Shown: positions 9,441 through 18,263 of the stretch, one piece after another
How positions within the stretch are numbered: position 1 is the stretch's first letter
How the letters are laid out: every line of letters begins with the position of its first letter
NCBI GenBank assembly: GCA_963818855.1
Contig: CAWFUH010000006.1
Coordinates: forward strand, 763,186-827,185
Length of the DNA stretch: 64,000 nt
From: Bog-159 sp963818855
Lineage (GTDB): Bacteria; Acidobacteriota; Terriglobia; Bryobacterales; Bryobacteraceae
Reading direction: 5' to 3'
Program-made: the position numbers and the translations under genes
The notes under the pieces: model-generated
Database searches by the model: none
Told to the model about the DNA's origin: nothing
The model's input: the letters and a program-made list of their open reading frames with translations, nothing else

Positions 9441-10223
9441 CTAATCGCCGCGGACGGTGTGCCGGCGCATGGACACGGCCATGCCGGTGTTCTCGTCCAC
9501 TTCCAGGATGACCGAATGCAGTTCCGCCGCCGACTTGGCCGCCTCCATGCGCACCGGAAGTCCCGTGAGGAAGCGCTGCAGGATCAGGTCTTTCTTAACA
9601 CCAATCACGGAGTCGTACGCGCCCGTCATTCCGACGTCGGTCTGATAGGCAGACCCGCCGGGTAGAATGCGTGTATCGGCTGTAGGGATGTGTGTGTGAG
9701 TGCCCACCATGGCGGAGACCCTGCCATCCAGATACCAGCCCATCGCCATTTTTTCGCTGGTCACCTCGGCGTGAAAATCGACGAAGCGCACCTTAACAGA
9801 CGGGTCAAGCTCGCGCAGAATCTGATCCGCCTTGCGAAACGGGCAATCTGTGGCAGGCATGTAAGTGCGGCCTTGCAGATTGATCACAGCGCACGGGATA
9901 CCCTGCCGCGTGCAGGCTACCAGGATGCCGCGGCCAGGATCTTCGTCCGGGTAGTTAGCAGGGCGCAGCAGCTTCGGTTGGCGCGGCAGATAGTCCAGGA
10001 TCTCCTTCTTGTCCCAGATATGATTCCCGGAAGTAAGTACATCCAGACCCAGGGCGAGTAGTTCCTCGGCGATCGAAGGCGTGATGCCGAAACCGCCGGC
10101 TGCATTTTCAGCATTGGCGATGGCCAGATCGATATGGTTGGTCTGCTTGATGTCCTGCAGATGATCGGCGACGATGTGACGCCCCGGAGAGGCGAAGATA
10201 TCGCCGATGAAGAGGATGTGCAT
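9441..10223 (-). CDS. YmdB-family metallophosphoesterase (TIGR00282)
   Basis: Probable 2',3'-cyclic nucleotide phosphodiesterase of the calcineurin-like fold. The 260-residue product is full length and begins MHILFIGDIFASPGR (first metal Asp). It continues with ANAENAAGGFGI, TSGNHIWDK (Asn-His metal ligands), VDFHAE and GTHTHIPTAD, all typical of YmdB. It is the last gene of a long minus-strand run from the GNAT gene. Homologues in Firmicutes affect biofilm and sporulation decisions; the role here is unknown. Confidence 0.92.
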   Translation of the reverse strand: MHILFIGDIFASPGRHIVADHLQDIKQTNHIDLAIANAENAAGGFGITPSIAEELLALGLDVLTSGNHIWDKKEILDYLPRQPKLLRPANYPDEDPGRGILVACTRQGIPCAVINLQGRTYMPATDCPFRKADQILRELDPSVKVRFVDFHAEVTSEKMAMGWYLDGRVSAMVGTHTHIPTADTRILPGGSAYQTDVGMTGAYDSVIGVKKDLILQRFLTGLPVRMEAAKSAAELHSVILEVDENTGMAVSMRRHTVRGD

Positions 10224-10271
10224 TCGTAAGTGTCAACGTAACACGGGCGCGCGTACCGCCTCTACGCTGAG

Positions 10272-10706
10272 CTACTCGCGTCGTCCCCTGGAGGTACCGA
10301 CCTCATGGCTGTCGCGCGTGGCCGGTTTTGGATCGAAGTTCTCGCGCACGATGAGCGTTTGATCCGTGTAGAAGGTCCGCGAACCTGTTTGCCCGAACAC
10401 TACCGGCACGGCTTGAATGCTGTAGCCCTCGGGCGTGACGGTTAGCTTAAACCTGTACCCCTGCTTTTCCCCGCTGGCCAGATCGGCCGCGATCAGGTTG
10501 GAACCCGACGGCCCCAATTCGTTGAGCGACCGTGCGTATCGGCCAAATTGCGAGTTGTACTGCACCTGTGCGGTACTGAGCGTCTGAATCGCCTTCAGAG
10601 CTGCTGTCTCCGGAGAGTAAAGCCGAACGCGATCGCCTACGGGGGGCCGTCCCAGGTAGAGGAGCGGACAGACTCCGACGACTACAAAAATGATCAACGG
10701 CCGCAC
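10272..10706 (-). CDS. Pilin-like paralogue lacking the prepilin leader
   Basis: A 144-residue tandem paralogue of the upstream pilin. From ETAALKAIQTL to TFYTDQTLIVRENF the two are closely similar, but this copy lacks the type III prepilin motif (GFxxxE) and the long hydrophobic alpha1-N helix. It begins instead with a short unrelated hydrophobic stretch (RPLIIFVVVGVCPLLYLG) from a GTG codon. It could be a membrane-anchored derivative that no longer enters the pilus, or a decaying duplicate. It starts 6 bases after the stop of its paralogue. Confidence 0.6.
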   Translation of the reverse strand: MRPLIIFVVVGVCPLLYLGRPPVGDRVRLYSPETAALKAIQTLSTAQVQYNSQFGRYARSLNELGPSGSNLIAADLASGEKQGYRFKLTVTPEGYSIQAVPVVFGQTGSRTFYTDQTLIVRENFDPKPATRDSHEVGTSRGRRE

Positions 10707-10712
10707 GCGGGA

Positions 10713-11216
10713 TTACTTACTGGTATCGCTCGATCCCGCCTTGCTCGCCGCCGAACCGACTTCCTTACTATTCGCCGTGGCCGGGTCTTGGCCATAGTTC
10801 TCGCGCACCACCAACGACTGGTCCGAAAAGAACGTGCGTGAACCGGTCGAGCCGAAAATCGCCGGCACCGCCGAGATCGTGTAGCCCGTCGGCGTGCCAG
10901 CCAGCGTGAATTTGTAGCCCTGCTTGTCGCCAGACGCCATATCGGACCCAATCAGATTCGCCCCTGAGGCATTATCGCTGCCACTGGCCGGGGGGCCCAG
11001 CTCGGTGAGCGATTGGGCGAACCGTCCGAATTGCGACTGGTATTGCACCTGAGCGGTGTTCAGCGTCTGAATCGCCTTCAGAGCCGCCGTTTCCTGGGCG
11101 TACATACGGGCTTTATTCAACTTGGGCAAAGCCACCGTGACGATGATGAGGATGATCGCGATAACGATCAAAAGCTCAATTAACGAAAAGCCGCTGCGCC
11201 GGCGATTGCTGAGCAT
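10713..11216 (-). CDS. Type IV pilin-like protein with prepilin leader
   Basis: A 167-residue prepilin or pseudopilin. The short basic leader and cleavage/methylation site RRSGFSLIELLIVIAIILIIV carry the conserved Gly(-1), Phe(+1) and Glu(+5), as required for prepilin peptidase processing and assembly. The globular part contains Gln/Ser/Gly-rich sequence and a disordered Ser/Lys tail. It sits between kdsA (20 bases upstream) and its leaderless paralogue. No assembly ATPase, secretin or peptidase gene is in the window, so whether it forms pili or serves secretion is open. Confidence 0.88.
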   Translation of the reverse strand: MLSNRRRSGFSLIELLIVIAIILIIVTVALPKLNKARMYAQETAALKAIQTLNTAQVQYQSQFGRFAQSLTELGPPASGSDNASGANLIGSDMASGDKQGYKFTLAGTPTGYTISAVPAIFGSTGSRTFFSDQSLVVRENYGQDPATANSKEVGSAASKAGSSDTSK

Positions 11217-11236
11217 CGAGAGATCTCCTGTCTCAC

Positions 11237-12067
11237 TTATTGTATGACGGTTGGAGCGGCCCCAGCGTGCAGGAACCCGGATTTCACCAGTCCGTCGAGC
11301 GCACGCAGGCGGCGCCAGAGTTCCGGCAGCAGGTCGAGCCGCAGGGCGTTGGCGCCATCGGACAAAGCCCGCTCCGGGGCCTCGTGCACTTCCACGAACA
11401 GCCCGTCGATGCCCACCGCGACCGCGGCGCGCGCGAGCGGTTCGATAAACTGCGGTTGGCCGCCGGAAGCCGCGCCTCCGCCGCTCGGCAACTGCACACT
11501 GTGGGTGGCATCGAAGATCACCGGCCAGCCCAGATCCCGCATGATCTTCAGACCGCGCATGTCCACCACCAGGTTGTTAAAGCCGAACGAAGAGCCGCGC
11601 TCGGTCAGCAACACCTGCGAGTTGCCGGTGGAGGCAACCTTCTCGGCGGCGCGCGCGATATCCTGCGGCGCCACAAATTGACCCTTCTTGATGTTCACAA
11701 TCCTCCCGGTGCGTCCGGCTTCCAGCAGCAGGTCCGTCTGGCGGCAGAGGAAAGCGGGGATTTGCAGGATGTCGGCCACCTCGGCCACGGGCGCGGCCTG
11801 CGCCGGCTCGTGGATATCGGTGAGGACGGCATAGCCCGCGCGCTTCACGCCGGCCAGAATGCGTAGTCCTTCGGCCAAGCCCGGCCCGCGATAACCGCTC
11901 AGGCTGGTGCGGTTGGCCTTGTCGAACGAGGCTTTGAACACAAACGGGCCGGCGATATCGCCGATGGCACGCGCCATCCTAATCACGTGCTCCTCGCTTT
12001 CGATCACGCAGGGACCGGCGATCAGCACCAGGGGCTGGCCGCCACGGAACTGGGAGAAATCGATCAC
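11237..12067 (-). CDS. kdsA: 3-deoxy-8-phosphooctulonate synthase
   Basis: Condenses phosphoenolpyruvate with arabinose-5-phosphate to KDO-8-phosphate for lipopolysaccharide, indicating an outer membrane with KDO. Family motifs: LIAGPCVIESEEH, FKASFDKANRTS, DIHEPAQA, PAFLCRQTDLL, NIKKGQF, TERGSSFGFNNLVVDMRG and DATHSVQLPSG. The open frame extends upstream to an ATG at 12103, but those 12 codons lie inside a palindromic repeat. The GTG at 12067 gives the usual N-terminus (M)IDFSQF and is preferred. Upstream on the same strand is a c-type cytochrome, downstream the pilin pair. Confidence 0.93.
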   Translation of the reverse strand: MIDFSQFRGGQPLVLIAGPCVIESEEHVIRMARAIGDIAGPFVFKASFDKANRTSLSGYRGPGLAEGLRILAGVKRAGYAVLTDIHEPAQAAPVAEVADILQIPAFLCRQTDLLLEAGRTGRIVNIKKGQFVAPQDIARAAEKVASTGNSQVLLTERGSSFGFNNLVVDMRGLKIMRDLGWPVIFDATHSVQLPSGGGAASGGQPQFIEPLARAAVAVGIDGLFVEVHEAPERALSDGANALRLDLLPELWRRLRALDGLVKSGFLHAGAAPTVIQ

Positions 12068-12079
12068 ATCAAAACCACG

Positions 12080-12121
12080 GCGAACTGAAGTTCGCACCAG
12101 CACGCTGAAGCGTGCGCCACA
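12080..12121. repeat. Two-hairpin palindromic repeat
   Basis: Two consecutive perfect 7-bp hairpins with GA loops: GCGAACT/AGTTCGC (12080-12095) and GCACGCT/AGCGTGC (12100-12115). It fills the space between the cytochrome stop and the kdsA start and belongs to the same dispersed style as the units at 6376 and 31062. It could act as an attenuator or terminator. Confidence 0.8.
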
Positions 12122-12127
12122 GGGGGG

Positions 12128-12532
12128 CTAGGGATGTGGCTCGTGCTCGGCGTGATCGGCAGCCGGAGTCTCCCCAGGGTGGGTGGCCGGTTCTTCCGCG
12201 CCGCGATGGCAAGTGTAGCAAGTCACGTGCATTTTGCCGTCCGGGAATTTGGCGTTGATCTCGCGGGACATCAGGATCATTTTGCGCGCAATTTCCTTGT
12301 GCGGCTTGTCGTCACTGGCAAAGTCGCCTTGCACGTGGCAAAAATCACAGCGGACGCCCAACGCCACGCGGAACGCCTGCATGGTTTCCATGAGATGCTC
12401 CGGCGGTAAGATCTTCAAATTCTTCGGTGGAGGCATCTCTCCCCGGTGCGGCGGTGCACCCTGGGGCGACTCCTGTCCGAAGGCCGCAAACGCGAGAACC
12501 AAAGACAGCATCGTCAATTTCATAGTGCTCAT
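12128..12532 (-). CDS. Exported two-heme c-type cytochrome
   Basis: Periplasmic cytochrome c related to the acidobacterial proteins annotated as photosynthetic reaction centre cytochrome c subunit. From the ATG at 12532 the product is 134 residues, with a signal peptide (MKLTMLSLVLAFAAFG). Two heme motifs are present, CDFCH and CYTCH. MxxM-like sequences (HLMETMQAF, ARKMILMSREIN) could supply axial Met ligands. The frame is open 33 codons further upstream, but that part overlaps the peroxiredoxin gene. Electron-transfer partner unknown; no reaction centre is implied. Confidence 0.85.
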   Translation of the reverse strand: MSTMKLTMLSLVLAFAAFGQESPQGAPPHRGEMPPPKNLKILPPEHLMETMQAFRVALGVRCDFCHVQGDFASDDKPHKEIARKMILMSREINAKFPDGKMHVTCYTCHRGAEEPATHPGETPAADHAEHEPHP

Positions 12533-12563
12533 TATTGCACAGGGAGTGGATCTCAGACGGGCG

Positions 12564-13007
12564 CTACCGCGCCGCCGCCAAAACCTCGCCTGGATCAGGT
12601 TTGCCGCGCTTGGCGTAGCGGATAACGCCATCCGGCCCGATCAGATAAACTGTCCGCTTCACAAAAAGCCCGTTGGCATGAAATAGAGCCGCGACCTTCT
12701 GTCCGCTGTCCACCAGCAGCGGAAACGGCAGGTGGTACTTGTCCTGGAATTTAGTGTGACTATCAGCGCTCGCCGGATTCACTCCGAATACCTGTGTGTT
12801 GTGCTTGCGGGCCTCCGCCCACTGGTCGCGGAACTCGCACAACTGCTTCCGGCAAACCGGCGTATCGTCTCCAGGATAGAAAACCAGCACTACGTTCTTG
12901 CCCCGCAGCTTGGCCAGACTTACGTTCTTTCCGTCCTGCGCCGGCAAGGTGAAATCAGGGGCCCGCGAGCCGGTAGTCAGCGGATCCGAAAAAAGCCAGT
13001 CCAGCAT
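12564..13007 (-). CDS. Peroxiredoxin, Bcp/AhpE type
   Basis: Thiol peroxidase reducing hydroperoxides. The 147-residue product shows APDFTLPAQDGKNVSL, then GKNVVLVFYPGDDTPVCRKQLCEFRD. TPVC carries the peroxidatic cysteine and a second cysteine five residues later fits the atypical 2-Cys Bcp arrangement. It begins 3 bases after the GNAT stop on the same strand, so the two are probably co-transcribed. Confidence 0.92.
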   Translation of the reverse strand: MLDWLFSDPLTTGSRAPDFTLPAQDGKNVSLAKLRGKNVVLVFYPGDDTPVCRKQLCEFRDQWAEARKHNTQVFGVNPASADSHTKFQDKYHLPFPLLVDSGQKVAALFHANGLFVKRTVYLIGPDGVIRYAKRGKPDPGEVLAAAR

Positions 13008-13010
13008 AAA

Positions 13011-14006
13011 CTAAAAACCCTCCCACACGTAGGCGAAGAACCTACGGGTCGTGGTGAAGCCGAGATCCTCGTATAGCCGGATGGCCTCCCGGTTCGACGC
13101 GGTAACCGTCAGACTAGTTTGGCGGCAGCCTGCCTGGCGTAACAAACTGAGCGACTGCCGCAACAATTCCCGGCCTACGCCCTCGCCGCGCGCCGCGGGG
13201 GCCACACAAATCTGGGTGATGTGACCGCAATAAGGCATCACCAGGCTGGCCAGGCAGATACCGCAGATCCGTCCGGTGAGGCGGTCGAAGGCGGCCACCG
13301 ACGCGGGTTTGTAGAACGTTCCACACCCGGGATATTGCACGATGTTGAACAGAAATCGCCGCGCACCGGCAATCGAGCGGTATTGATCGTTGATCAGGCT
13401 ATCCACGTGACCCTGGTAAGCCGCCGCGATCAGCTGGGACGCCGGCTCCTGATATTGGTCGGCCCACCTCTCGATGTACACGCGGTTGGCCCCCAGAGCT
13501 AATGGACGTGTCCAACGCCATGCCGGGTCAAGAGCGGCATGCGGCATTTCGAGCATCATGAAGTTTCGCTCAAAGCTGCTGAGCTGCCGCGCCAGGGGCA
13601 ATGCGCTGGCCGCGTGCCACATCATGAGCTGCGATTCAATCCGAACCACCTGCGGCGCCGCCGTCACGGCTTCCAAAACCGACGCCAACAGCCGGCTCTC
13701 ATTCTCCGTGCTGGCAAACGCCTCCCGCACAAAGAGGTCGCCGATCAAGCCTTTGTGTTCCTCGAGGACATAATAGGCGTAACCGATCACTTCGCCTTCT
13801 TCGACCAAAGCGAATCCATTCAGGGCGCGCATATCAACGAACCGGCGCACCAGGTCAGCCGATTTGGCGAAGTCCCAGTCGAGCAGCCGGCGCCAGGTTT
13901 CCACCTCCTCGTCGAGCAGCACATCCAGGTCTTCAGAGCGCAGATGGCGTAGATCCACAAGGCTGGGACTGGGCGCTGTGGTAGCGGGGTCGAGGCGCGC
14001 AGCCAT
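13011..14006 (-). CDS. GNAT-family N-acetyltransferase
   Basis: Acetyl-CoA-dependent acyltransferase of unknown substrate. From the ATG at 14006 the product is about 331 residues. The N-terminal half resembles a degenerate GNAT-like fold (NGFALVEEGEVIGYAYYVLEEHKGLIGDLFV). The C-terminal half has the canonical acetyl-CoA loop ITQICVAPAARGEGVGRELLRQSLSLLRQAG, followed by LTVTASNREAIRLYEDLGFT. A further 15 upstream codons are open but lack support. It heads the minus-strand run that continues through peroxiredoxin. Confidence 0.88.
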   Translation of the reverse strand: MAARLDPATTAPSPSLVDLRHLRSEDLDVLLDEEVETWRRLLDWDFAKSADLVRRFVDMRALNGFALVEEGEVIGYAYYVLEEHKGLIGDLFVREAFASTENESRLLASVLEAVTAAPQVVRIESQLMMWHAASALPLARQLSSFERNFMMLEMPHAALDPAWRWTRPLALGANRVYIERWADQYQEPASQLIAAAYQGHVDSLINDQYRSIAGARRFLFNIVQYPGCGTFYKPASVAAFDRLTGRICGICLASLVMPYCGHITQICVAPAARGEGVGRELLRQSLSLLRQAGCRQTSLTVTASNREAIRLYEDLGFTTTRRFFAYVWEGF

Positions 14007-14179
14007 TCTGCGCACATTGTAGCATCCGGGTAAGCGCACCCATGTGAGCAAGGCCTAATGTCGCCGTAATACTTGCGGCCACAGCGATAATAGCCCACGA
14101 TGGCCCCCGCCGAGTCGATGGAACGCGGATGCACGCAAGCGCACCACACCCAAAATCTTGCTGGTCCCGACCACTGCGA

Positions 14180-14207
14180 GGCAGACCACGAAAGACCATG
14201 GTCTGCC
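14180..14207. repeat. Inverted repeat between gdhA and the GNAT gene
   Basis: GGCAGACCA (14180-14188) and TGGTCTGCC (14199-14207) form a perfect 9-bp stem with a 10-base loop. It lies just past the glutamate dehydrogenase stop on the minus strand, so a terminator role is possible. The following GGCCTGCC-type sequence resembles the dispersed palindromic repeats. Confidence 0.6.
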
Positions 14208-14245
14208 CCACAGAAAAGCCGGGCTAGGAAGGCCTGCCCGACCGC

Positions 14246-15514
14246 TTACGGGAAAATCCCGCGCACGCGCGTGGCTTCCGCAACGCGCGACACGGCCAGG
14301 ATATAAGCTCCCGTCCGCAGATCGGTACGATAGCTTTCCGCCGTGCCATGCACTTCCTTGAACGCCGCGTTCATGGCCCGCTCGAGATATTGGTTCACCT
14401 CGATCTCGGTCCAGAAGAAGCCGTACAGGTCCTGCACCCACTCGAAGTACGATACCGTGACGCCGCCGGCATTGCACAGAATGTCTGGGATCACCAGCAC
14501 GTTGCGCGCGAACAGTTCCTTGTCGGCGCCCGGCGTGGTGGGGCCGTTGGCAGCTTCCGCCACGATCTTGGCCTTGATGCGGTCCACGTTGTCGAGCGTG
14601 ATAGTATTTTCGAGCGCGGCCGGCACCAGGATGTCGCACTTCAACTCCAGCAAGTCCTTGTTAGATATGAAGTCGCATCCGGGGAAGCCCACCACCGTGC
14701 CGGTCTCGTCTTTATACTTCATGACCGCGATCGGATCGAGACCTGCACCCTTGTAGATGCCGCCCTTCGAGTCGCTAACAGCCAAAACGCGGGCGCCGTC
14801 CTCATGGAACAGCTTGGCAGCGATGCTGCCGGCATTGCCAAAGCCTTGTACTACCACCGTGGCCTTGTCGAGCGCGATGCCCTTCACTTCGCAGGCCGCG
14901 CGCGTGGTGAACTGGCAGCCGCGCGCCGTCGCTTCGTTGCGTCCTTTCGACCCGCCCAGGCTGAGCGGCTTGCCGGTTACACAACCCAGTTCGGTATGGC
15001 CGTGCAACATGCTGATGGTGTCCATGAACCACGCCATGGTCTGGGAGTTGGTATAAACATCCGGCGCGGGAATGTCGCGATCCGTCCCGATGATCGGCGA
15101 AATCTCGGTGGCATAGCGCCGCGTGAGCCGCTCCAGTTCGCCTAGCGAGAGCTGCTTCGGATCGACGCACACCCCACCCTTGCCGCCGCCGTAGGGGATA
15201 TTCACGGTGGCGCACTTCCAGGTCATCCAGGCGGCCAGCGCCTTTACCTCGTCCAGGGTAACGCCCGGGTGGTACCGGATGCCGCCCTTGGCGGGGCCGC
15301 GCGACAGGTTGTACTGCACACGGTAGCCTTCGAAGGTCTGAATACGCCCGTCGTCCATGCGCACGGGGATGGAAACGATCAGTTGCCGCTTGGGTACGCG
15401 GAGGACCGATCGCAGGCCTTGATCCAGTTTGAGATAATCGGCCGCGGCGTCGAACTGCGCCTGGGCAATCGCAAAGGGATTCAGGGCCTCTTTTGTTAAT
15501 ACGGCTGTACTCAT
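14246..15514 (-). CDS. gdhA: Glu/Leu/Phe/Val dehydrogenase (glutamate dehydrogenase)
   Basis: NAD(P)-dependent oxidative deamination of glutamate to 2-oxoglutarate, or the reverse. At 422 residues it matches the hexameric small-subunit class. The substrate domain reads AKGGIRYHPGVTLDEVKALAAWMTWK, and the catalytic-lysine motif is PYGGGKGG. PAPDVYTNSQTMAW and the Rossmann motif VQGFGNAGSIAA follow. The start has a strong AAGGAGA ribosome-binding site 7 bases upstream. It appears monocistronic. Confidence 0.95.
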   Translation of the reverse strand: MSTAVLTKEALNPFAIAQAQFDAAADYLKLDQGLRSVLRVPKRQLIVSIPVRMDDGRIQTFEGYRVQYNLSRGPAKGGIRYHPGVTLDEVKALAAWMTWKCATVNIPYGGGKGGVCVDPKQLSLGELERLTRRYATEISPIIGTDRDIPAPDVYTNSQTMAWFMDTISMLHGHTELGCVTGKPLSLGGSKGRNEATARGCQFTTRAACEVKGIALDKATVVVQGFGNAGSIAAKLFHEDGARVLAVSDSKGGIYKGAGLDPIAVMKYKDETGTVVGFPGCDFISNKDLLELKCDILVPAALENTITLDNVDRIKAKIVAEAANGPTTPGADKELFARNVLVIPDILCNAGGVTVSYFEWVQDLYGFFWTEIEVNQYLERAMNAAFKEVHGTAESYRTDLRTGAYILAVSRVAEATRVRGIFP

Positions 15515-15622
15515 GCTTTCTCCTTAATGAACTCGCGCAAAACGGGTCGCCCCGCGCCGCTTTTTGGCTTTGCGGATCTCCTGTATGGCGGCGCGAGATA
15601 CGCGCCCCTTTGCGCTCCTAAA

Positions 15623-16282
15623 TCAGACGCTTGCGGTAACAAGCTCCTCTTGTTTCTGCACCTGCCGCGCGATGCCCACCTGGTGCAGCGGAACATGGCG
15701 GCGGCAGAACTCACATTGGCCGGCGTCGGCGTAATAACTGGCGTCCAACCGGGCCAAATAGTAAAGCGGCAGCGATCCGAAGTCGCGGGTTTGCGGCGTA
15801 GGCTGATAGACCAGCACAGCCAGCGCCACCACCTGCGCCCCGCGCGATTCGAGCAACTGGCGCGCTTCAGTCAGCAGCATGCCGGAACGCAGGATGTCGT
15901 CTACCAGGACGACCTTCTCGCCGGCCACCGGCTCCAGAAACTGCCGCAAACGCATGGGCACGTCGCGGCCGTCTTTTTCCGCCCAATACACCTGGCCGGC
16001 GCGCAATGCTTCGCAAAGCCCGTAGGCCACCGGCAGGCCGGCGGGCGTGGCGGACACGATGGATAGCTCGGGGATGAGCGCGCGCAGCTCGGAGTTGGCG
16101 CGCAGTTTGCGGCTGAGGCCGACGCTCAGCGCTTTCGCGTTGCGGTAATGGCGCATCGCCAGCGCCGTCTCCAGGTTGATATCGGTATGCAGACCGTTGA
16201 GGCACTCGAAGTGCCCGCTCTGCAAGGCGCCGGTCTCGCGCAGGAGGGCGAGAACTTCGGCCTGGGTGGGAACCAGTTCCAT
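15623..16282 (-). CDS. pyrE: Orotate phosphoribosyltransferase-like protein
   Basis: Type I phosphoribosyltransferase, most likely converting orotate and PRPP to OMP in pyrimidine synthesis. The PRPP loop VVLVDDILRSGMLLTEA is clear. The N-terminal GALQSGHFECLNGLHTDINLE resembles the PyrE GHFxLxSG region but has LNG in place of LxSG. At 219 residues it is slightly long, with a C-terminal CEFCRRHVPLHQVG containing a Cys pair that may bind metal. A purine-type phosphoribosyltransferase cannot be excluded. Confidence 0.75.
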   Translation of the reverse strand: MELVPTQAEVLALLRETGALQSGHFECLNGLHTDINLETALAMRHYRNAKALSVGLSRKLRANSELRALIPELSIVSATPAGLPVAYGLCEALRAGQVYWAEKDGRDVPMRLRQFLEPVAGEKVVLVDDILRSGMLLTEARQLLESRGAQVVALAVLVYQPTPQTRDFGSLPLYYLARLDASYYADAGQCEFCRRHVPLHQVGIARQVQKQEELVTASV

Positions 16283-16403
16283 GGCGTACCTGCCTTTCGG
16301 TTTACCATTCCATATTATCAGAGGTCTTTATCTTTATCCAGGGGAAAGTGGTGCTGCCACGAAATTCCACACACCGTGCATTTCAATTGGCAATGCAGCC
16401 CGG

Positions 16404-17635
16404 CTACGGCTTTATCTTGTACACCGTGCCCACGCCATCCGGCCCCGGACCGCCGACGGTGGTGCCGTAGATCACGCCGCTCTTATCCATGACCAGAGTT
16501 CCGGCAGGTCCAGCCGGCCGCCGAAATTGTGCAGCGGGACTTCAAACCAATCAACTTCGTTGCTGCGGTATATGTCGAACACGGACCCGCCGCTGTTTGC
16601 GCCGATTGTGCCCGTGGCAGTGGTGCCGCAAATCGTTCCGTTACCGACGATAAGCGGTGAGTCCGGAATTCTTCCATCGCCGCCCGAAAGAGAACCAAAG
16701 CTGTACAGCACGCTCTCGACCCAGTTCCCGCCCGGAGACTCCGGTGGCCCTACTTCGAATATCGTGCCCATGCCGTAAGTCCCGCCCGCTGTGGTGGTGC
16801 CGTAAAGGCTGGGCACAAGTTCGAGATCCTCGCCAGGAGCGATGACCGGCGGTTGAGATGGCAGGCCTCCGTCGGCGCCGCCAGTGAAGTTATACAACAC
16901 CGTCTCGGTCCACACGCCGGGCACCGGCGACGGCGTTAACGCGAACACCGTGCCCTGCCCCGAACTCCCGCCGTAGGCGGTGGTGCCATAAAGAACTCCA
17001 TCAGGACTGATAGCCAGGCCTTGGGGACCACTCCCACCGGCGTCACAAGGGAGGTCGTACTGCATACTCACCGCCCATTTGCCCGGCACAGACGGTGGTG
17101 TGAACCCGAAGACCACCCCGCAATTGTAAAATCCTCCCTCGGAGGCACCGTAGAGTTCGCCATTGGGCCCGATGACCAAGCCGCGGTTGAAACCAGAGTA
17201 TCCGCCTTCGCCCTCGGAGCGGTAAAGCACCGTCTCGATCCAAGTTCCTCCGGGCGCGGATGGCGGCTGCAACTCGAATATGGTGCCTACGCCTCCGGTT
17301 GTGCCGAATAGCGTGCCGTCCTTTCCTACTACCAGAGGGGCGAAAGGATTGGTTCCATCGTTCGGATCCGTAAACTCGTACAACAGCGTTTCGGTCCACT
17401 TCTGGCCGGGGCCCGCCGGGGCCGTTAACTGGAACACTGTCCCGTAACCCATAGCTCCGCCGTAAGCAGTCGTGCCATAGAGCACGCCGCGCGGCCCGGC
17501 GACCAGCCCTTGGGGCGCCGCTCCATCCGGGGACCCCCCGAATCTGTATATGGTGTCGAATTGAGCCGCGCAGCTAAGCGGCCATAAATATCCACCGATT
17601 ACTATGGTGATGGCCAGCCGTTGAACCGTCTTCAT
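16404..17635 (-). pseudogene. GloVer-repeat secreted protein, frameshifted near the 3' end
   Basis: Secreted repeat protein with signal peptide (LAITIVIGGYLWPLSCAAQ) and tandem units of the TIGR03803/GloVer type (VLYGTTAYGGAMGYGTVFQLTAP and variants), probably folding as a propeller. The main frame stops at 16472, after RLDLPELWSWIRAA. The next frame continues the family ending GPAGTLVMDKSGVIYGTT...GTVYKIKP and stops at 16404-16406. One base is therefore missing near 16515 in a GGCGGCCGG stretch. Function unknown. A similar interrupted gene lies immediately upstream. Confidence 0.8.
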
Positions 17636-18263
17636 CGAATCCCTCGCGAATGGCTAATTGCTCCCGGATGTCACTATCTTGTACAAAAAACCCGCGTGCG
17701 GGGCGGCCTCGCTGCTGTTTGTCGTGGCGTAAATCACTCCGTTCCTATCCAGGTACAAACTTCCATAAGGCACGTCGCGCTGTCGGAAGCGGTGGAGGAC
17801 GATCCCGGTCCACGCCGCTCCCGAGGCCGCCGGTTTCTGCAGCTCAAAAACGACGCCTGCCACCGGGTCTCCGAAACCAGTCACCAGCATCGTCGTGCCG
17901 TAGAGGTTGCCGTCGCGCAGCACCAGGGGTGAATCCGGGAACCCCTGCCCTGGATCGAAGCTGTATAGTAAACTCTCCGTCCACGTTCCGCCGGTTCCCG
18001 GCTGTAATTGGAATGCAGTGCTCTGGCCCGACGCGCCGCCATATTGAGTGGTGCCGTACAGTTTTCCATCACTTTCCAGCCTGACCGATGGACAAGCGCT
18101 GATGTCGGCGACGCTGCTGGTTGGGGCATAAAGCACACCTTCCGTCCAGGCCCATCCCGGTTTGGCCGGCGGCGTCAGCTGAAAGACCGTGCCTGCGCCG
18201 TAACTCCCACCACTACAAGCTGCCCCATAAAGGACACGGTTGGGGCCGGCGATCAGGCTAGTA

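Noticed and set aside
12128..12532. Photosynthetic reaction-centre subunit
   Set aside because: Only similarity to a cytochrome subunit name. Two hemes and small size, no other phototrophy gene; read as a general periplasmic cytochrome.
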